A stretch of 12,056 nucleotides of DNA, from NCBI GenBank assembly GCA_003024985.2, contig PXIH01S0001348.1, one strand, 5' to 3'. Positions 1 to 8,834 of this stretch are shown piece by piece (within the stretch, counting starts at the first letter, position 1; every line of letters starts with the position of its first letter). Origin of the DNA: Euperipatoides rowelli. Taxonomy: Eukaryota; Onychophora; Udeonychophora; Euonychophora; Peripatopsidae. Both the position numbers and the translations under genes were made by a program. The notes beneath the pieces were generated by a model that was not told the origin of the DNA, ran no database searches, and worked only from the letters and a program-made list of their open reading frames with translations.

Positions 1-371
1 AGTCCTTTGGGGCACCTCTAAACTTTGCCATAGAGAAACCTAACTTCAAAAGTTTTTAAGTTAAGTGGTAAGGCACCTTTTTTTAACTATTCCATGTCGG
101 AAATAAAAAATTAAAAATTTTCTGTATAAGTTCACTCCACCCTAATGTATATGTTCCACATTTGCATTATTGCTAAGGAAAAGATAACTCTATTTGTTAA
201 ACAAATTGATTGTTGTATATTGTTATATTGATTTATTTACTGTAAATGTTAATTTTCATTCCTCAGCAGAGGTTTTATTGTATAAAAATGATTTATAAAT
301 AAAAAAAAACATAACAAAAAATGTGATGGACAATAATTTAAGAATACAGGATTTTAGCACAATTATGCATT

Positions 372-691
372 CTTTCCAGGACAAGTTTTTTAATGCTCAA
401 ATCAGGGACAATCCTTGATTTCCAGGACATATGGCAGGGTTCTTCAACGTGGGCCATAGCGCCCACCAGTGGGAGTTTTAAGATTTTTGGTGGGCAGTAA
501 TGAATTTACTAAAAAAAAAAAACTCATCAAATCTGACAAGTGGTCAACAAAACCTCCAGTCAATTAAAAAAAAGCTTATCACATACGACAAGAGGTCAAG
601 GTGGGCGGTGGCATATTGCAATCTCTCCAAAATATGTTAAAGTAGGCGGTAAACGAAAAAAAGTTGAAGAACCCTGACAATGGCAACCCTA
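372..691. mobile_element. Older repeat interrupted by the MITE, ending TGGCAACCCT
   Basis: Removing the inner MITE and one target copy restores a continuous sequence around GGACATATGGCAACCCTA. The terminal TGGCAACCCT is the complement of AGGGTTGCCA, a common start of hAT-type elements. Left of the insertion the motif CAGGACA or CAGGGACA recurs at 377, 403 and 423, which looks like subterminal repeats. The opposite end was not found, so the element is truncated or degenerate and its left boundary is approximate. Confidence 0.4.
435..676. mobile_element. hAT-like MITE with 14-bp terminal inverted repeats
   Basis: The 242-bp segment starts with CAGGGTTCTTCAAC and ends with the exact reverse complement GTTGAAGAACCCTG. 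CAGGG-type ends are typical of hAT elements, which make 8-bp target duplications. Here ACATATGG (427-434) flanks the left end and ACAATGG (677-683) the right, the same site with one base lost. Inside are GTGGGC/GCCCAC hairpin motifs near the left end (449-466) and GTGGGCGG near the right, plus an internal degenerate direct repeat (about 521-546 and 574-599). It has no coding capacity, so it is a non-autonomous element moved by a transposase encoded elsewhere. The superfamily is inferred from the ends and target-site length. Confidence 0.75.
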
Positions 692-1090
692 TCTGCATCT
701 AAAGAGGTTCCTTGCCAGCAAGCATTTCTTTGACGATGATGAAGTAAAAAAAAAACAATGAATACCTGGTTATCATTACAGGTGGCCACGCTATTTTTGG
801 AGGGAATTCAAAACTTACTAAATTGATATGATAAATGCTTAAATAATGGTGGAAACTATGTAGAAAAATAGTTTATTATATAGTAAATTAAATGAAAAAA
901 AAAGTTTGTAAATGAATTACACTTTTTTTTAAATATCAAAACGGTACTTATTTTATGAATATGCCTCATATATGCTGTACATGGGTATAGATTTTTTTTT
1001 TTGCTACTGATTTCAGATTGGCATAGGAGAGCCTTAAAGCTTAACTATTTGAATAGTCAATTTTATGGTTCTATTGCATGGTTAACTAAA

Positions 1091-1109
1091 ATCAATCAAT
1101 CAATCAATC
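1091..1109. repeat. ATCA tetranucleotide microsatellite
   Basis: Nearly five perfect copies of ATCA within the downstream intron. Confidence 0.9.
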
Positions 1110-1432
1110 GAGAGGTTATGAAAAAATTGCCCATTTAATGGCTTTCTTTTTTTCATTCTGAAATTTTAAATTTCACATTACCATTTACAAATATGAAAAT
1201 CATTACTATAAAAATAGACTGATCTACTGTATAAATCACATTTTGTAGAAAGCGCAAGATTATAACTGTCCATCAACCGAAAACATTTTTTTTAAAAAAT
1301 ATATCCAGGCCATATCCAAATATTAAGAAAATATATTAATGGGAAATCTAATCTAATCATTGAGCACTTTTTTGTCTAGTGTTTTATGTTAAACCATATT
1401 TACTTTATTTCTGAATATTCCTCTAAGGGTTG

Positions 1433-1448
1433 TTATTATTATTATTAT
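1433..1448. repeat. TTA microsatellite
   Basis: Five perfect TTA units plus one base. Similar AAT/TTA tracts recur at 2827-2844, 9225-9240 and 9348-9381. Confidence 0.85.
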
Positions 1449-1555
1449 AGGTAGTTTTAAAATTTAGGCTATAAATTAAAAAAAAAAAAAAAATCTTGAA
1501 ATCATCTGAGAGACATTTTTCATAATTATTACCTTAAGCTGTTTGTTTATCATAC

Positions 1556-1778
1556 CTGTAACTATGTCTAAGCTTCCAGGTTGCAATTTGGAGTCAATTT
1601 CTTGATCTATAGTCACCCCTCCGACAATGTTAGTACCAGAATCATTGTTAAGTTGATTCTGTAATTCTATATTAGCTTCCACTAACATATGATCAATATT
1701 AGTAACTTTGCAATGTAATCCACAACCTGGAATGGTTTCAAAATCGATGCAATGGCCCAGACTTTCTGTATTCAAAAC
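1556..1778 (-). CDS. ATP7: Copper-transporting P-type ATPase, nucleotide-binding domain exon
   Basis: This exon has 223 bases: 74 codons plus one base, entering in phase 0 after ...KYVKE and leaving in phase 1. The acceptor is TTCTTTAG beside a T tract (interrupted by an ambiguous base at 1787); the donor is CAG|GTATGA. It opens with VLNTESLGHCIDFETIPGCG, then LHCKVTNID. The GCG of PGCG corresponds to the two glycines that contact ATP in the ATP7B N-domain. The last 45 or so residues are rich in Asn, Gln and Ile and unlike other family members; this matches the poorly conserved N-domain loop that precedes the conserved GNREW-type segment, which must be in the next exon downstream, outside the window or not recognisable in 1-1555. 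The genomic frame runs on without a stop beyond the donor into a T tract, but that part looks intronic. Confidence 0.95.
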
Positions 1779-2132
1779 CTAAAGAANAAAAAAAAAAAAA
1801 AAAAAAAAATCTGATTAAGTTTTAGCAACCATTATTTTATTTAAAAAAAGAAAAAAAAAAGAAAGAAATGAAAGAGAGACTAAAGATATCTAATTTATAA
1901 AATAACTATTTGATCAATGTTCAACAAGTTTTTAGATGACAGCGTTGACTAAACAGTTTTAATTTAAAGATCAAAATCTTAAAGCACAAAACTGAAAACA
2001 CTTTGAATTTACATAATTATTTCCTACTCGACAATCAAAACTTACAGTATATTTATATATATATATTTTATTATTCAAACACAATTTAATTTTCTCGTAC
2101 AACCAAACCAAAGAATATTTACAATGTCGTAC
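1779..2132 (-). other. Intron between DKTG exon and N-domain exon (354 bp)
   Basis: Donor GTACGA at 2132 and acceptor TTTAG ending at 1779, in phase 0. The A-rich + strand run around 1784-1809 is the poly-T tract of the acceptor as seen in the gene, with an ambiguous base at 1787. A second A/G-rich stretch lies at about 1842-1880. One TACAGTA heptamer is at 2043. Confidence 0.93.
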
Positions 2133-2315
2133 CTCTTTAACATATTTTATTATAGCTGCTCCGATAGGATGTTCACTGCTACTCTCAGCTGTACCAACTA
2201 TGGCAAGCAGTTTTGCAAGAGGACAAATATATGGTTTGACAAACAAAGTAATTTTTGTCATATTAGGGACACCATGAGTTATGGTGCCTGTTTTATCAAA
2301 CAAGATGCATTTTAC
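2133..2315 (-). CDS. ATP7: Copper-transporting P-type ATPase, exon with DKTGT phosphorylation site and SEHP motif
   Basis: This exon has 61 codons, phase 0 at both ends, with acceptor TTTGTTTCAG and donor GAG|GTACGA. It opens with VKCILFDKTGTITHG: residues 7-10 are DKTG, whose Asp is the acylphosphate residue of all P-type ATPases. After a variable stretch (residues 16-37) comes LLAIVGTAESSSEHPIGAAI. The SEHP motif (residues 48-51 within it) is specific to P1B ATPases; its His corresponds to the ATP-binding His mutated most often in human ATP7B (Wilson disease). The exon therefore spans the start of the P-domain and the beginning of the N-domain. The frame stays open past both splice sites on the genomic strand, but that extra sequence has no similarity to the family, and the splice sites join perfectly to the CPC exon and to VLNTESLGH. 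Confidence 0.97.
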
Positions 2316-3488
2316 CTGAAACAAATATAACATCAAATAATATTTTGTAACATATTATTATTTACTAAATACTTAAGAAAAACTTCACTTCTACCATCTC
2401 CTTTTTACATTTTCACACACTCTCATGCCCAATTCTATAACATTCAAATATATCTTACTCCTTCAGCCTCAAACCAGTGACCAAAAAGCTTTCTACAAGT
2501 TTGGTTCCAATTCGTTTAGCTGATAGAACAGATTATTCAATATACTCCCACACCTTTAAATCATTACTACAAATATTTACCTCTCCCACTCCTTCCCCAT
2601 CATATCTTCAAGTCATTATTACATATAATAAGCTGGTTATCAATATTGGGCTAAATGAGTTCAGCTATTTTAAAGGACAAAGCAAAATCTTATTTGGCCA
2701 ATAGCACTAAAAATTAAAAATATTTTTTTTTTTCACATTATGCAAGATGATAGGCCCAACCCCTAAACAAAAACTGCAATCATTAGGGTTCATCAAATCT
2801 GTAACATTACAGAATCTATTTACTGAAATAATAATAATAATAATTTAAGAAGGAAGATATTCCATATGTTCAGAAGATTCCACATCAAGGGAAAAGGAAT
2901 TTTATAGTTTTAGAAAAACTGAATATTTTTCAATGATCATTTTTTAAAAATCTAATAAATCTCTTCATAAAGACCATTAGAGTGATATAGTTAAAAATAT
3001 AATTATTCAAAAGAAAATTTTAATAAAAATTTTATTATAATGCTCTTCATTTAATTAAGTTATGTTGCTATGCATTGAGTGAGAAATACAGAATTATAGT
3101 CAAAAGTCTATATGTTTAAAAGGGGGAGAGGAAATTGGGAATAATATAATAAATACACTGTATCATATATAATTATTTAAATATTCAAAATATGGTATAT
3201 TAGTAAGACTTGAAGAAGAATTTATCACAAAAAATCACCATCTTGATCATCGGACAAGAAAAAAAAAAGTTTTTCATGTAGCTTCACAACCAAACAAAAA
3301 GGTATCAATGTAAAAAATTTAATTTATAGGCTAGATTTATGGCTTTGCAAAATTTAAATAGTCAATATTAGGTGCCAACAAGTCCGGTTAACTCTAACCC
3401 CCCCTCAAAAAAATTGATAATATAACGGCTATTATTATAATTTTCTCTAAAAGACAATTTACTGTCAGGTACAAAAACAATTAGTTAC
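2316..3488 (-). other. Intron between CPC exon and DKTG exon (1173 bp)
   Basis: Donor GTAACT at 3488 and acceptor TTTCAG ending at 2316, phase 0. It contains an ATA microsatellite at 2827-2844. The + strand at about 2385-2600 is notably poor in G and rich in C and T, which leaves an open + strand frame (2477-2704) with no protein-like features. No mobile element is recognised. Confidence 0.93.
2827..2844. repeat. AAT microsatellite
   Basis: Perfect AAT tract in the intron between the CPC and DKTG exons. Confidence 0.85.
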
Positions 3489-3680
3489 CTTATGAGCAGT
3501 TTCAAGTGGTTCACCACCTTTAATTAGAATTCCATTTTGAGCTCCAACTCCTGTGCCTACCATGACTGCAGTAGGTGTTGCTAATCCTAAAGAACAAGGA
3601 CATGCAATAGATAAAACAGTAATGGCACAACGAAAGGCAAACTGGAATATTATTTCATGGTCATTAATGTGATATTCATT
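3489..3680 (-). CDS. ATP7: Copper-transporting P-type ATPase, exon with TM6 and CPC metal site
   Basis: This exon has 64 codons in phase 0. The acceptor is TTTTTCAG after a long T tract and the donor is AAG|GTAACT. Residues 11-37 or so form the hydrophobic sixth membrane helix, and residues 27-29 are the CPC motif ([18 protein letters not shown]) that binds Cu(I) within the membrane in P1B-1 ATPases. Residues 38-64 run through [20 protein letters not shown] to TAHK, the strongly conserved linker leading to the phosphorylation site, and the next exon continues with VKC. The family pumps Cu(I) from the cytosol into the trans-Golgi lumen or out of the cell. Residues 1-9 (NEYHINDHE) are the end of the polar luminal loop and differ from vertebrate proteins. 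No stop or frameshift is seen, so the gene appears intact here. CPC rather than CPx with Ser or His supports copper over zinc or cadmium. Confidence 0.97.
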
Positions 3681-4114
3681 CTGAAAAACAAAAAAAAAAA
3701 AACAAATATGAATATTTAAATAATATAAATTCAGTCAATATACCATATACTGTATAATGTATATTACATTACTAAAAAAAAAAACAATAAATAGAAGGCA
3801 TATACTGTAAATAAAAATGAACTTGTACAGAAATGTATTGGTTTGTATTAATTCTTAACCCATAATGGTTTCTTTATATGCTATGGAGTGTATTTTATTT
3901 CTAATTAAAAAATTTAATAATTAATGATACATGCATACTTTACAAATAAAAGAAAAAAACTGTAAAACTAAGATTTAGAAAAATTTAAGTAAATTTTGTC
4001 CAGAAAGGCTATAAATTATTTAATTTTATTGACTATCATCAATTTAAAAAAAAAGTGAAATTAGATAATAAAAATTATTCAAATATACTGGAAAACTTAC
4101 AATTAAAACAAATT

Positions 4115-4475
4115 TACAGTACAAGAGGTTCTTGTTTTACGCAAGTTTAATTTACGTCTTTTTTGAATAACGCAGATTTACAGAATCACTAAACTTATTC
4201 TATTTATGCAGCCCTTTATTTGGAATAACACGGTTTACAAATTGAGAATTGTTGTCGGGTGAAGATTGTAAACCAGTAATCTAATTCTATTTTTCTTGCG
4301 CTAACATTTTAGTGCAAGAGGTTTTAATTAAATAAATGCTTAGTGAAAGAGAGGTTTTTGCTTTTATTAGTAAATTTATACTGCAATACTCCAGTTATGG
4401 TTGGGGTTAGGTTCTTGGAAAACACGACAATAAGTGAAACAACAGTTAAACGAAACAATATTTTCCATAGACAAC
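4115..4475. repeat. Possible degenerate interspersed repeat
   Basis: This stretch differs from its surroundings: it has CG-containing words (TTTACGCAAG, AATAACGCAG, AACACGACAA, AAACGAAACA) in otherwise CG-poor DNA, and AAGAGGTT occurs at both about 4124 and 4316. It also holds a compact hairpin at 4297-4320, CTTGC and CTAA pairing with TTAG and GCAAG. The composition suggests an old mobile element, but I found no terminal repeats or target duplication, and the limits are approximate. Confidence 0.3.
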
Positions 4476-5604
4476 ATGTTAAAATTTGAGTTACATTTTT
4501 TTTAAAAAAGAAAAACAATATAGAATTTAAAATTCAACTAAAATAAATCATAAATATATTTTTTTTTATCTAGGTTATTATATTGTGGTGACCAGGGAGA
4601 GAGGGCAGAAAATGGTGAAATTATTTGGATGTATAGGCAATGATTTCTGGCTCCGCATTTGATTGACTGTAAAGGTAGTAAGATTTCTTAAAATTATTTG
4701 AAAGGTAATCAATATTTTAAATAATGGAATGATAAATGCTGATGCAAAGATTGTAAGAATGTACAGTTAAGAAGTAAACAACAATATGGCAAATTAGATT
4801 AAAAAAGACCATGCAGCTCAATATGACCATCCATAAACTTCATTACCTAATACTACTTATAATCCAATTATACAATAATAAACGTGCTCTTATCATGTGT
4901 CTTTTTAAATTGATAATTTATTTGGGCTGAGAATAATTATTGATTTAATTGGATTAGAATTAAAATTTAATTAAAATGTAGAAAAATAAATAAAACTAGG
5001 TAGCCTACAGTATTTGAACCAACGAGGTAGAAATATGTTGTGATTACTAGATATGATTGATAATGTCATTTGTATGTATGTGGGAAATATGCTTTACCTT
5101 CAAGTTAAAGCAGGCACAAAAAAAACAAAAACAGAAACAATTTATATTTCCTGTATCAGTAGAAATATCAATGGTGCTTTAAAAATTATAAATGTGTTAA
5201 GAGGTTGAAGAAAATAAAAAAAGTAGAAATAATGACCAATTTATTGATTTTGATTGTTTTACTATTTAAGCATAATATTAATCTTCCCTGTTTCCAAAAA
5301 TTCAAGTTTTATTAATATATTCCTAAACAAAGTTTAATAAAATTGAATTTATTAGTACCTACTTTTGTTTATTTTTATCGTTTCTGTTCAAAATATATTT
5401 TAAAATGCTCTAACTTTGGATCGTAATATCTTAAGTTACTGTATATACGTTCACCATTGCTTCTTTTTTAAAATACCTATTACAAGTGTATGTTTACAAG
5501 TGTATGATGTCAAAATCCAAAGAAAATACGATAATAATTCCGTGATTAGATAAAAGTAAGCTCTAAATGTGATTTTTTCAAATTAAAAATGCACACAAGA
5601 GTAT

Positions 5605-5984
5605 AAACGTCTTTAAAGCTTTATGGCCTATGATGACATTAATAATTGTAATATGATTGGTCAAAATCCAAACGATAACAAAACTTGATCAAAATGATAA
5701 CAAAACGTGAACTTAATGTTGGTTTGTTTACTAATATTTTACAAAGTAATGCATTGAAATACTATATTTTTTGAATGTCAAATTTTGATAAAATGCATTT
5801 TTAGAGTTTATTTAAATGTCTTTAAAGTGTTATGATGTTATTGCTTTAATAAATCGTAATTTGATCAAACGATAATAAAATGTGAATTTCACTCATATTT
5901 GTTTACTAATATTTTTAAAAGTATTGAAATACTATATTTTGTATGCAAAATTTGAATATTAAAATGCATTTTTTTAGTTTATTT
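5605..5984. repeat. Two-copy imperfect tandem duplication (209 and 171 bp)
   Basis: Copy 1 (5605-5813) and copy 2 (5814-5984) share in order: GTCTTTAAAG, a GATAA.AAAA.GTGAA block, TTTGTTTACTAATATTTT, ATTGAAATACTATATTTT, AAAATGCATTTTT and AGTTTATTT. Copy 2 lacks about 38 bases. The boundary between copies is clean (TTTATTT followed by AAATGTC). The many substitutions show that the duplication is old. Confidence 0.75.
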
Positions 5985-6474
5985 TTAGTAATCCTTGTCT
6001 TGAAACAAAATTAAGACCAAATGAGTACTTTTTGTTGCCATAAAATTTCAGAAACTCAATGCAAAGCTTTAATGTTGATTTTTTTCTAAATTAGATTTTT
6101 ACATGCATGGTGATTTTATGGAGAAGATAATTCCTAAACGACTTATCCATTTTGGAAAAAAATTATAGGTATTTTTCATTAGTATAGCCTACAGTATGTA
6201 GATGGCAAATAAGAAGTTTCATGTCTCCAGGTCAATAAATTAGGTAGATAAATGAGACTAAATATTTTAGATCAATGAATAAAAAGTTACAAAAAATATA
6301 TACAGTACATAAATATCTCCAAACCTATAACAGTTAAAGCTATAAAACTTCTTATTAGCACTTTTTGAACCTTTATGTATAAGTCTACAAAATTTTATCA
6401 CTACTCGTCAAGAAATGCCTAATAAATGCTTTCCACAAAAAACATATACAGTATTTTTCAAGATGGCCACCATT

Positions 6475-6499
6475 AAAAAAAAAAAAAGGGGGGGGGGGG
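6475..6499. repeat. A13G12 homopurine tract
   Basis: A run of 13 A is directly followed by a run of 12 G. On the gene's strand this reads C12T13. It is the longest G run in the window and a likely place for length errors in sequencing. Confidence 0.9.
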
Positions 6500-7279
6500 A
6501 CTAATTTGCATACCAACTTTTATTTTGTAATTAGCATGTCTATATCTATCTATAAACTAAATTTGAATGCTCTGTAACATTTGGGGGGATTTTCTTGTCT
6601 TCGACACTCTTATTCCCTTAATTTAATAAAAATTTGATTAGATTTAAAATACTTTGCTGTGCAGATTCAAAAGTCTGAAACTCATTATATTTATGGTTTA
6701 GTATAATACAGCAACGTTATTGTGAATGATGGTGATGTTAAATATGTTTTCTATTTGGATAACAATGTTAAAGTGAAAAAAAAAAAAACAATACACGAAT
6801 CAATGAAAACTGGGCATTGCTGAATATCATATAGCTTTTATCAAAAGCAGAAGTAATCATTTTTCTTATACTTCCAAGGTGTTGTTCAGCCCTATGAACA
6901 AAAATAATCTTTATTGACAGGATAAATTTTAAAGAATAGAAAATGTTCATCTGTTTGCAGTGGGATTATCATTACTGATAGTTTCTTATTAGAGTAACTT
7001 CCGCTTCTCTTAATGAACATTGATTCTAATGAAAAGGTGTTTATCATAAAGATAAAATGTTTAATGAAAGAAATAGAACAGATTATTTTAATTATACAAT
7101 ATTGTCAGAAACAAATAAAACACAGTTTAAAATAAATGCAGTGAAAAAAAAAAAAGATTTGTTTTTTTAAAAGGCATCATTCCTTTAACTCTTAACAATG
7201 TTTCCTGTGATAAAATTATGATTGATGTTGAAATATTCTAACAGGAACTAGACAGTAGTGAGAACTATACTTTATTTAG

Positions 7280-7449
7280 GACTGCTTAGGAAAGGGGTCT
7301 TTACTGTACAGAACTACAATACTAAAAAAACTACTTTTAATAAGAACAATGGCTTTCAAGTTAAGTTCTATCTTGCATGGCAGTGCATGCAATGTACTAG
7401 ATATATCATAATGCAATACAGCACAGTTTACTCCTTCTTTTACTTGAAA
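7280..7449 (+). repeat. Direct repeat copy 1 of a repeat-spacer-repeat structure
   Basis: It starts GACTGCTTAGGAAAGGGGTC and matches the copy at 7592-7762 closely through AGAACAATGGCTTTCAAG, TTAAGTTCTATCTTGCATGG and TGCATGCAATGTACT, up to TACTTGAAA at the far end, at a steady offset of 312-313 bases. Small indels distinguish the copies. An open + strand frame (7258-7554) runs through this copy into the spacer, but its product has no recognisable features. Confidence 0.85.
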
Positions 7450-7591
7450 CCCAGATGGTCCGGTGGTCTCCTAGGTCTGGACGAATACCGGAGGGTGGGG
7501 GTGACCGGGAGGTCTAAGGTCATTGGTAGAGGGGTTGGTTTGTTTGGAGTCTAGCTCAACATGTTGGTGTTTGCAGGTGTGACCAGTCCAT
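7450..7591 (+). repeat. GC-rich 142-bp spacer between the direct repeats
   Basis: This is the most GC-rich part of the window and its + strand is G-rich (GGAGGGTGGGGGTGACCGGG within it), in sharp contrast to the flanking introns. It lies exactly between two 170-bp direct repeats. The words TCATTGGTAGAG and GGTGTGACCAGTCC faintly recall tRNA A-box and B-box sequences, but the spacing is about 15-20 bases too long. Its origin as foreign repeat DNA, perhaps a SINE fragment, is inferred from composition only. Confidence 0.5.
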
Positions 7592-7762
7592 GACTGCTTA
7601 GGAAAGGGGTCTTTCCTGTACAGAACTACTAAAAAGACTACTTTTTAATAAGAACAATGGCTTTCAAGTTAAGTTCTATCTTGCATGGCNGTGCATGCAA
7701 TGTACTGTACTGTATATATCATAATGCAATACAGTACAGATGTATAAAAGATCCTACTTGAA
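7592..7762 (+). repeat. Direct repeat copy 2 of a repeat-spacer-repeat structure
   Basis: Second copy of the 170-bp repeat, with an ambiguous base at 7690 where copy 1 has A. It carries an expanded TACTGTACTGTA at 7703-7714, where copy 1 has the single word TACTAGA. Confidence 0.85.
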
Positions 7763-8190
7763 AGATATTTAGTTTTAAAAATAAAATTTCTTTATATCTT
7801 TGAATAGTTTTATTTCAAGTAGCAGTCAATTTTGTACAGTACATATTTCTTCAAAATTTGTAATTTGATTCAATGTCTATGGAATAATTGTATTTTATTA
7901 AAATAAAATTGTGCAGTTAATTTCTGAATATATTTATCAACAGAAGATTAAAATTCAATCATAAGATTTCAAATATTTTTGTAGATAAATCCTCCTTATA
8001 TATATACTTTGCAGTAATGATCTTATTTACAGCTTTCAACATCCACACCTGGTAAAATATATTTTAATTAAATAATAAAATTAGGTAAACATACAGTATT
8101 TGAAATGGTATTCCAACTCTTACAAAGAAATTCCAAATACTTTTGACAAGTACTTTCATCCTTTCTTTAATTAATGACTACATTTTCAAC

Positions 8191-8258
8191 TTAACCTTCG
8201 AGCAAGCGCGCCCAAATTTTGAACATGAGTAGGCGAGTGTCGTAATTTTTACGACTCG
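8191..8258 (+). mobile_element. Possible end of a piggyBac-like element
   Basis: TTAA at 8191 is followed by CCTTCGAGCAAGCGCGCC, then an imperfect hairpin at 8234-8258 (CGAG..TCGTAA against TTACGACTCG). A TTAA target directly abutting CCY-rich, CG-bearing ends is the pattern of piggyBac-type elements. The word AGCAAGCGCG recurs in the same orientation at 8969-8978. No matching inverted end or transposase was found, so this is tentative. Confidence 0.3.
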
Positions 8259-8514
8259 TAGAATCCTATGTATTAAAATGCAATAACTACTAGAACTTTT
8301 AAATATGAATAATAATGAAATTATTTCTTACATCTATTCTACATTTTGTTAAAAGTTGTTACTTTTTTTTTCGGTTTAGATTTTTAATACTAATTTAAAA
8401 TTATATCACAAATTCCTACAATTAAAACAAATCTACAAATGCTAATATGTGATGGGAAATTTATAAAATTAGTAATTTTTAAATTCATTTTATGGATTTT
8501 ATCTACTGTATGTA

Positions 8515-8720
8515 ATTTTCGTTAATAGCCAATAAAGTTTGCTTGAAAAAAAAAATGCTGTAAATATGTATTGAACAAAGCAAGTCATGTAAATAACAAA
8601 ATTATATAATGCAAATATCATTATATAATTTTGTGATATAGGCTATGTTTGCTTTCTACAATATTTACGGGGCTTTTTTTTTCATTTTTCAAGCAAACTT
8701 TATTTGCTAATAAAGAAAAT
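8515..8720. repeat. Large imperfect inverted repeat (arms of about 100 bp)
   Basis: The left arm (8515-8611) and right arm (8619-8720) are near reverse complements around a 7-base loop. Paired blocks, from outside in: ATTTTC.TTA.TAGC with its complement, AATAAAGTTTGCTTGAAAAA with its exact complement, GTAAATAT, AAAGCAA, and the innermost ACAAAATTATATAATG with its exact complement. It has the form of a foldback MITE or a recent inverted duplication. It lies in the large intron and so would be transcribed as a hairpin. Confidence 0.85.
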
Positions 8721-8834
8721 GACTAATTTTACAAATTATGAATAATTCAGATTAGCCATAGGTGGACTATAAGTCTATTATAGTCTACCTGAATATTATT
8801 ATTATTATATTATCTAATCTGAATTAGTCATTTT
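8716..8834. repeat. Second inverted repeat adjoining the large hairpin
   Basis: AAAATGACTAATT (8716-8728) is exactly complementary to AATTAGTCATTTT (8822-8834), and AATTCAGATTAG (about 8743-8754) to CTAATCTGAATT just inside it. The interior holds a further palindrome, GACTATA/TATAGTC (8765-8785), and an ATT run. Confidence 0.75.

Larger units (their letters stand above)
1..1555 (-). other. Partial intron downstream of the nucleotide-binding exon
   Basis: It begins with the GTATGA donor at 1555 and runs off the start of the window. I looked on the minus strand for the next expected coding motifs (GNREW-like, TGDN, GDGxNDSP) and found none, so this intron is at least 1.55 kb. It holds a nested pair of hAT-like elements (about 372-691), an ATCA microsatellite at 1091-1109 and a TTA microsatellite at 1433-1448. 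The rest (1-371 and 692-1432) is AT-rich with many A and T runs and shows nothing else I can name. Confidence 0.8.

Noticed and set aside
2124-2330. + strand frame opposite the DKTG exon
   Set aside because: It is the complement of a real, strongly conserved exon on the minus strand.
2477-2704. + strand frame of 75 codons in an intron
   Set aside because: It is open because the region is G-poor; no homology, and it lies inside an intron of the ATPase gene.
1556-3680. Bacterial copper ATPase (contaminant or transfer)
   Set aside because: The coding sequence is split by introns with GT-AG borders, and the motifs are closest to animal ATP7A/ATP7B.
4324-4518. Minus-strand frame of 64 codons
   Set aside because: It begins in a T run encoding poly-Phe within repeat-like sequence; no conserved motif and no fit to the ATPase.
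5605-5984. CRISPR-like array
   Set aside because: Only two diverged copies of about 200 bp, in an animal intron; no short regular repeats or spacers.
6768-6950. Minus-strand frame of 60 codons
   Set aside because: Short, ends in a poly-T stretch and has no recognisable features or good splice boundaries.
7258-7554. Open + strand frame of 98 codons
   Set aside because: It crosses a direct repeat and the GC-rich spacer, and the product has no domain or protein-like character.
7520-7590. tRNA gene or clear tRNA-derived SINE head in the GC-rich spacer
   Set aside because: A-box-like and B-box-like words are weak, the distance between them is too long and no cloverleaf can be drawn.
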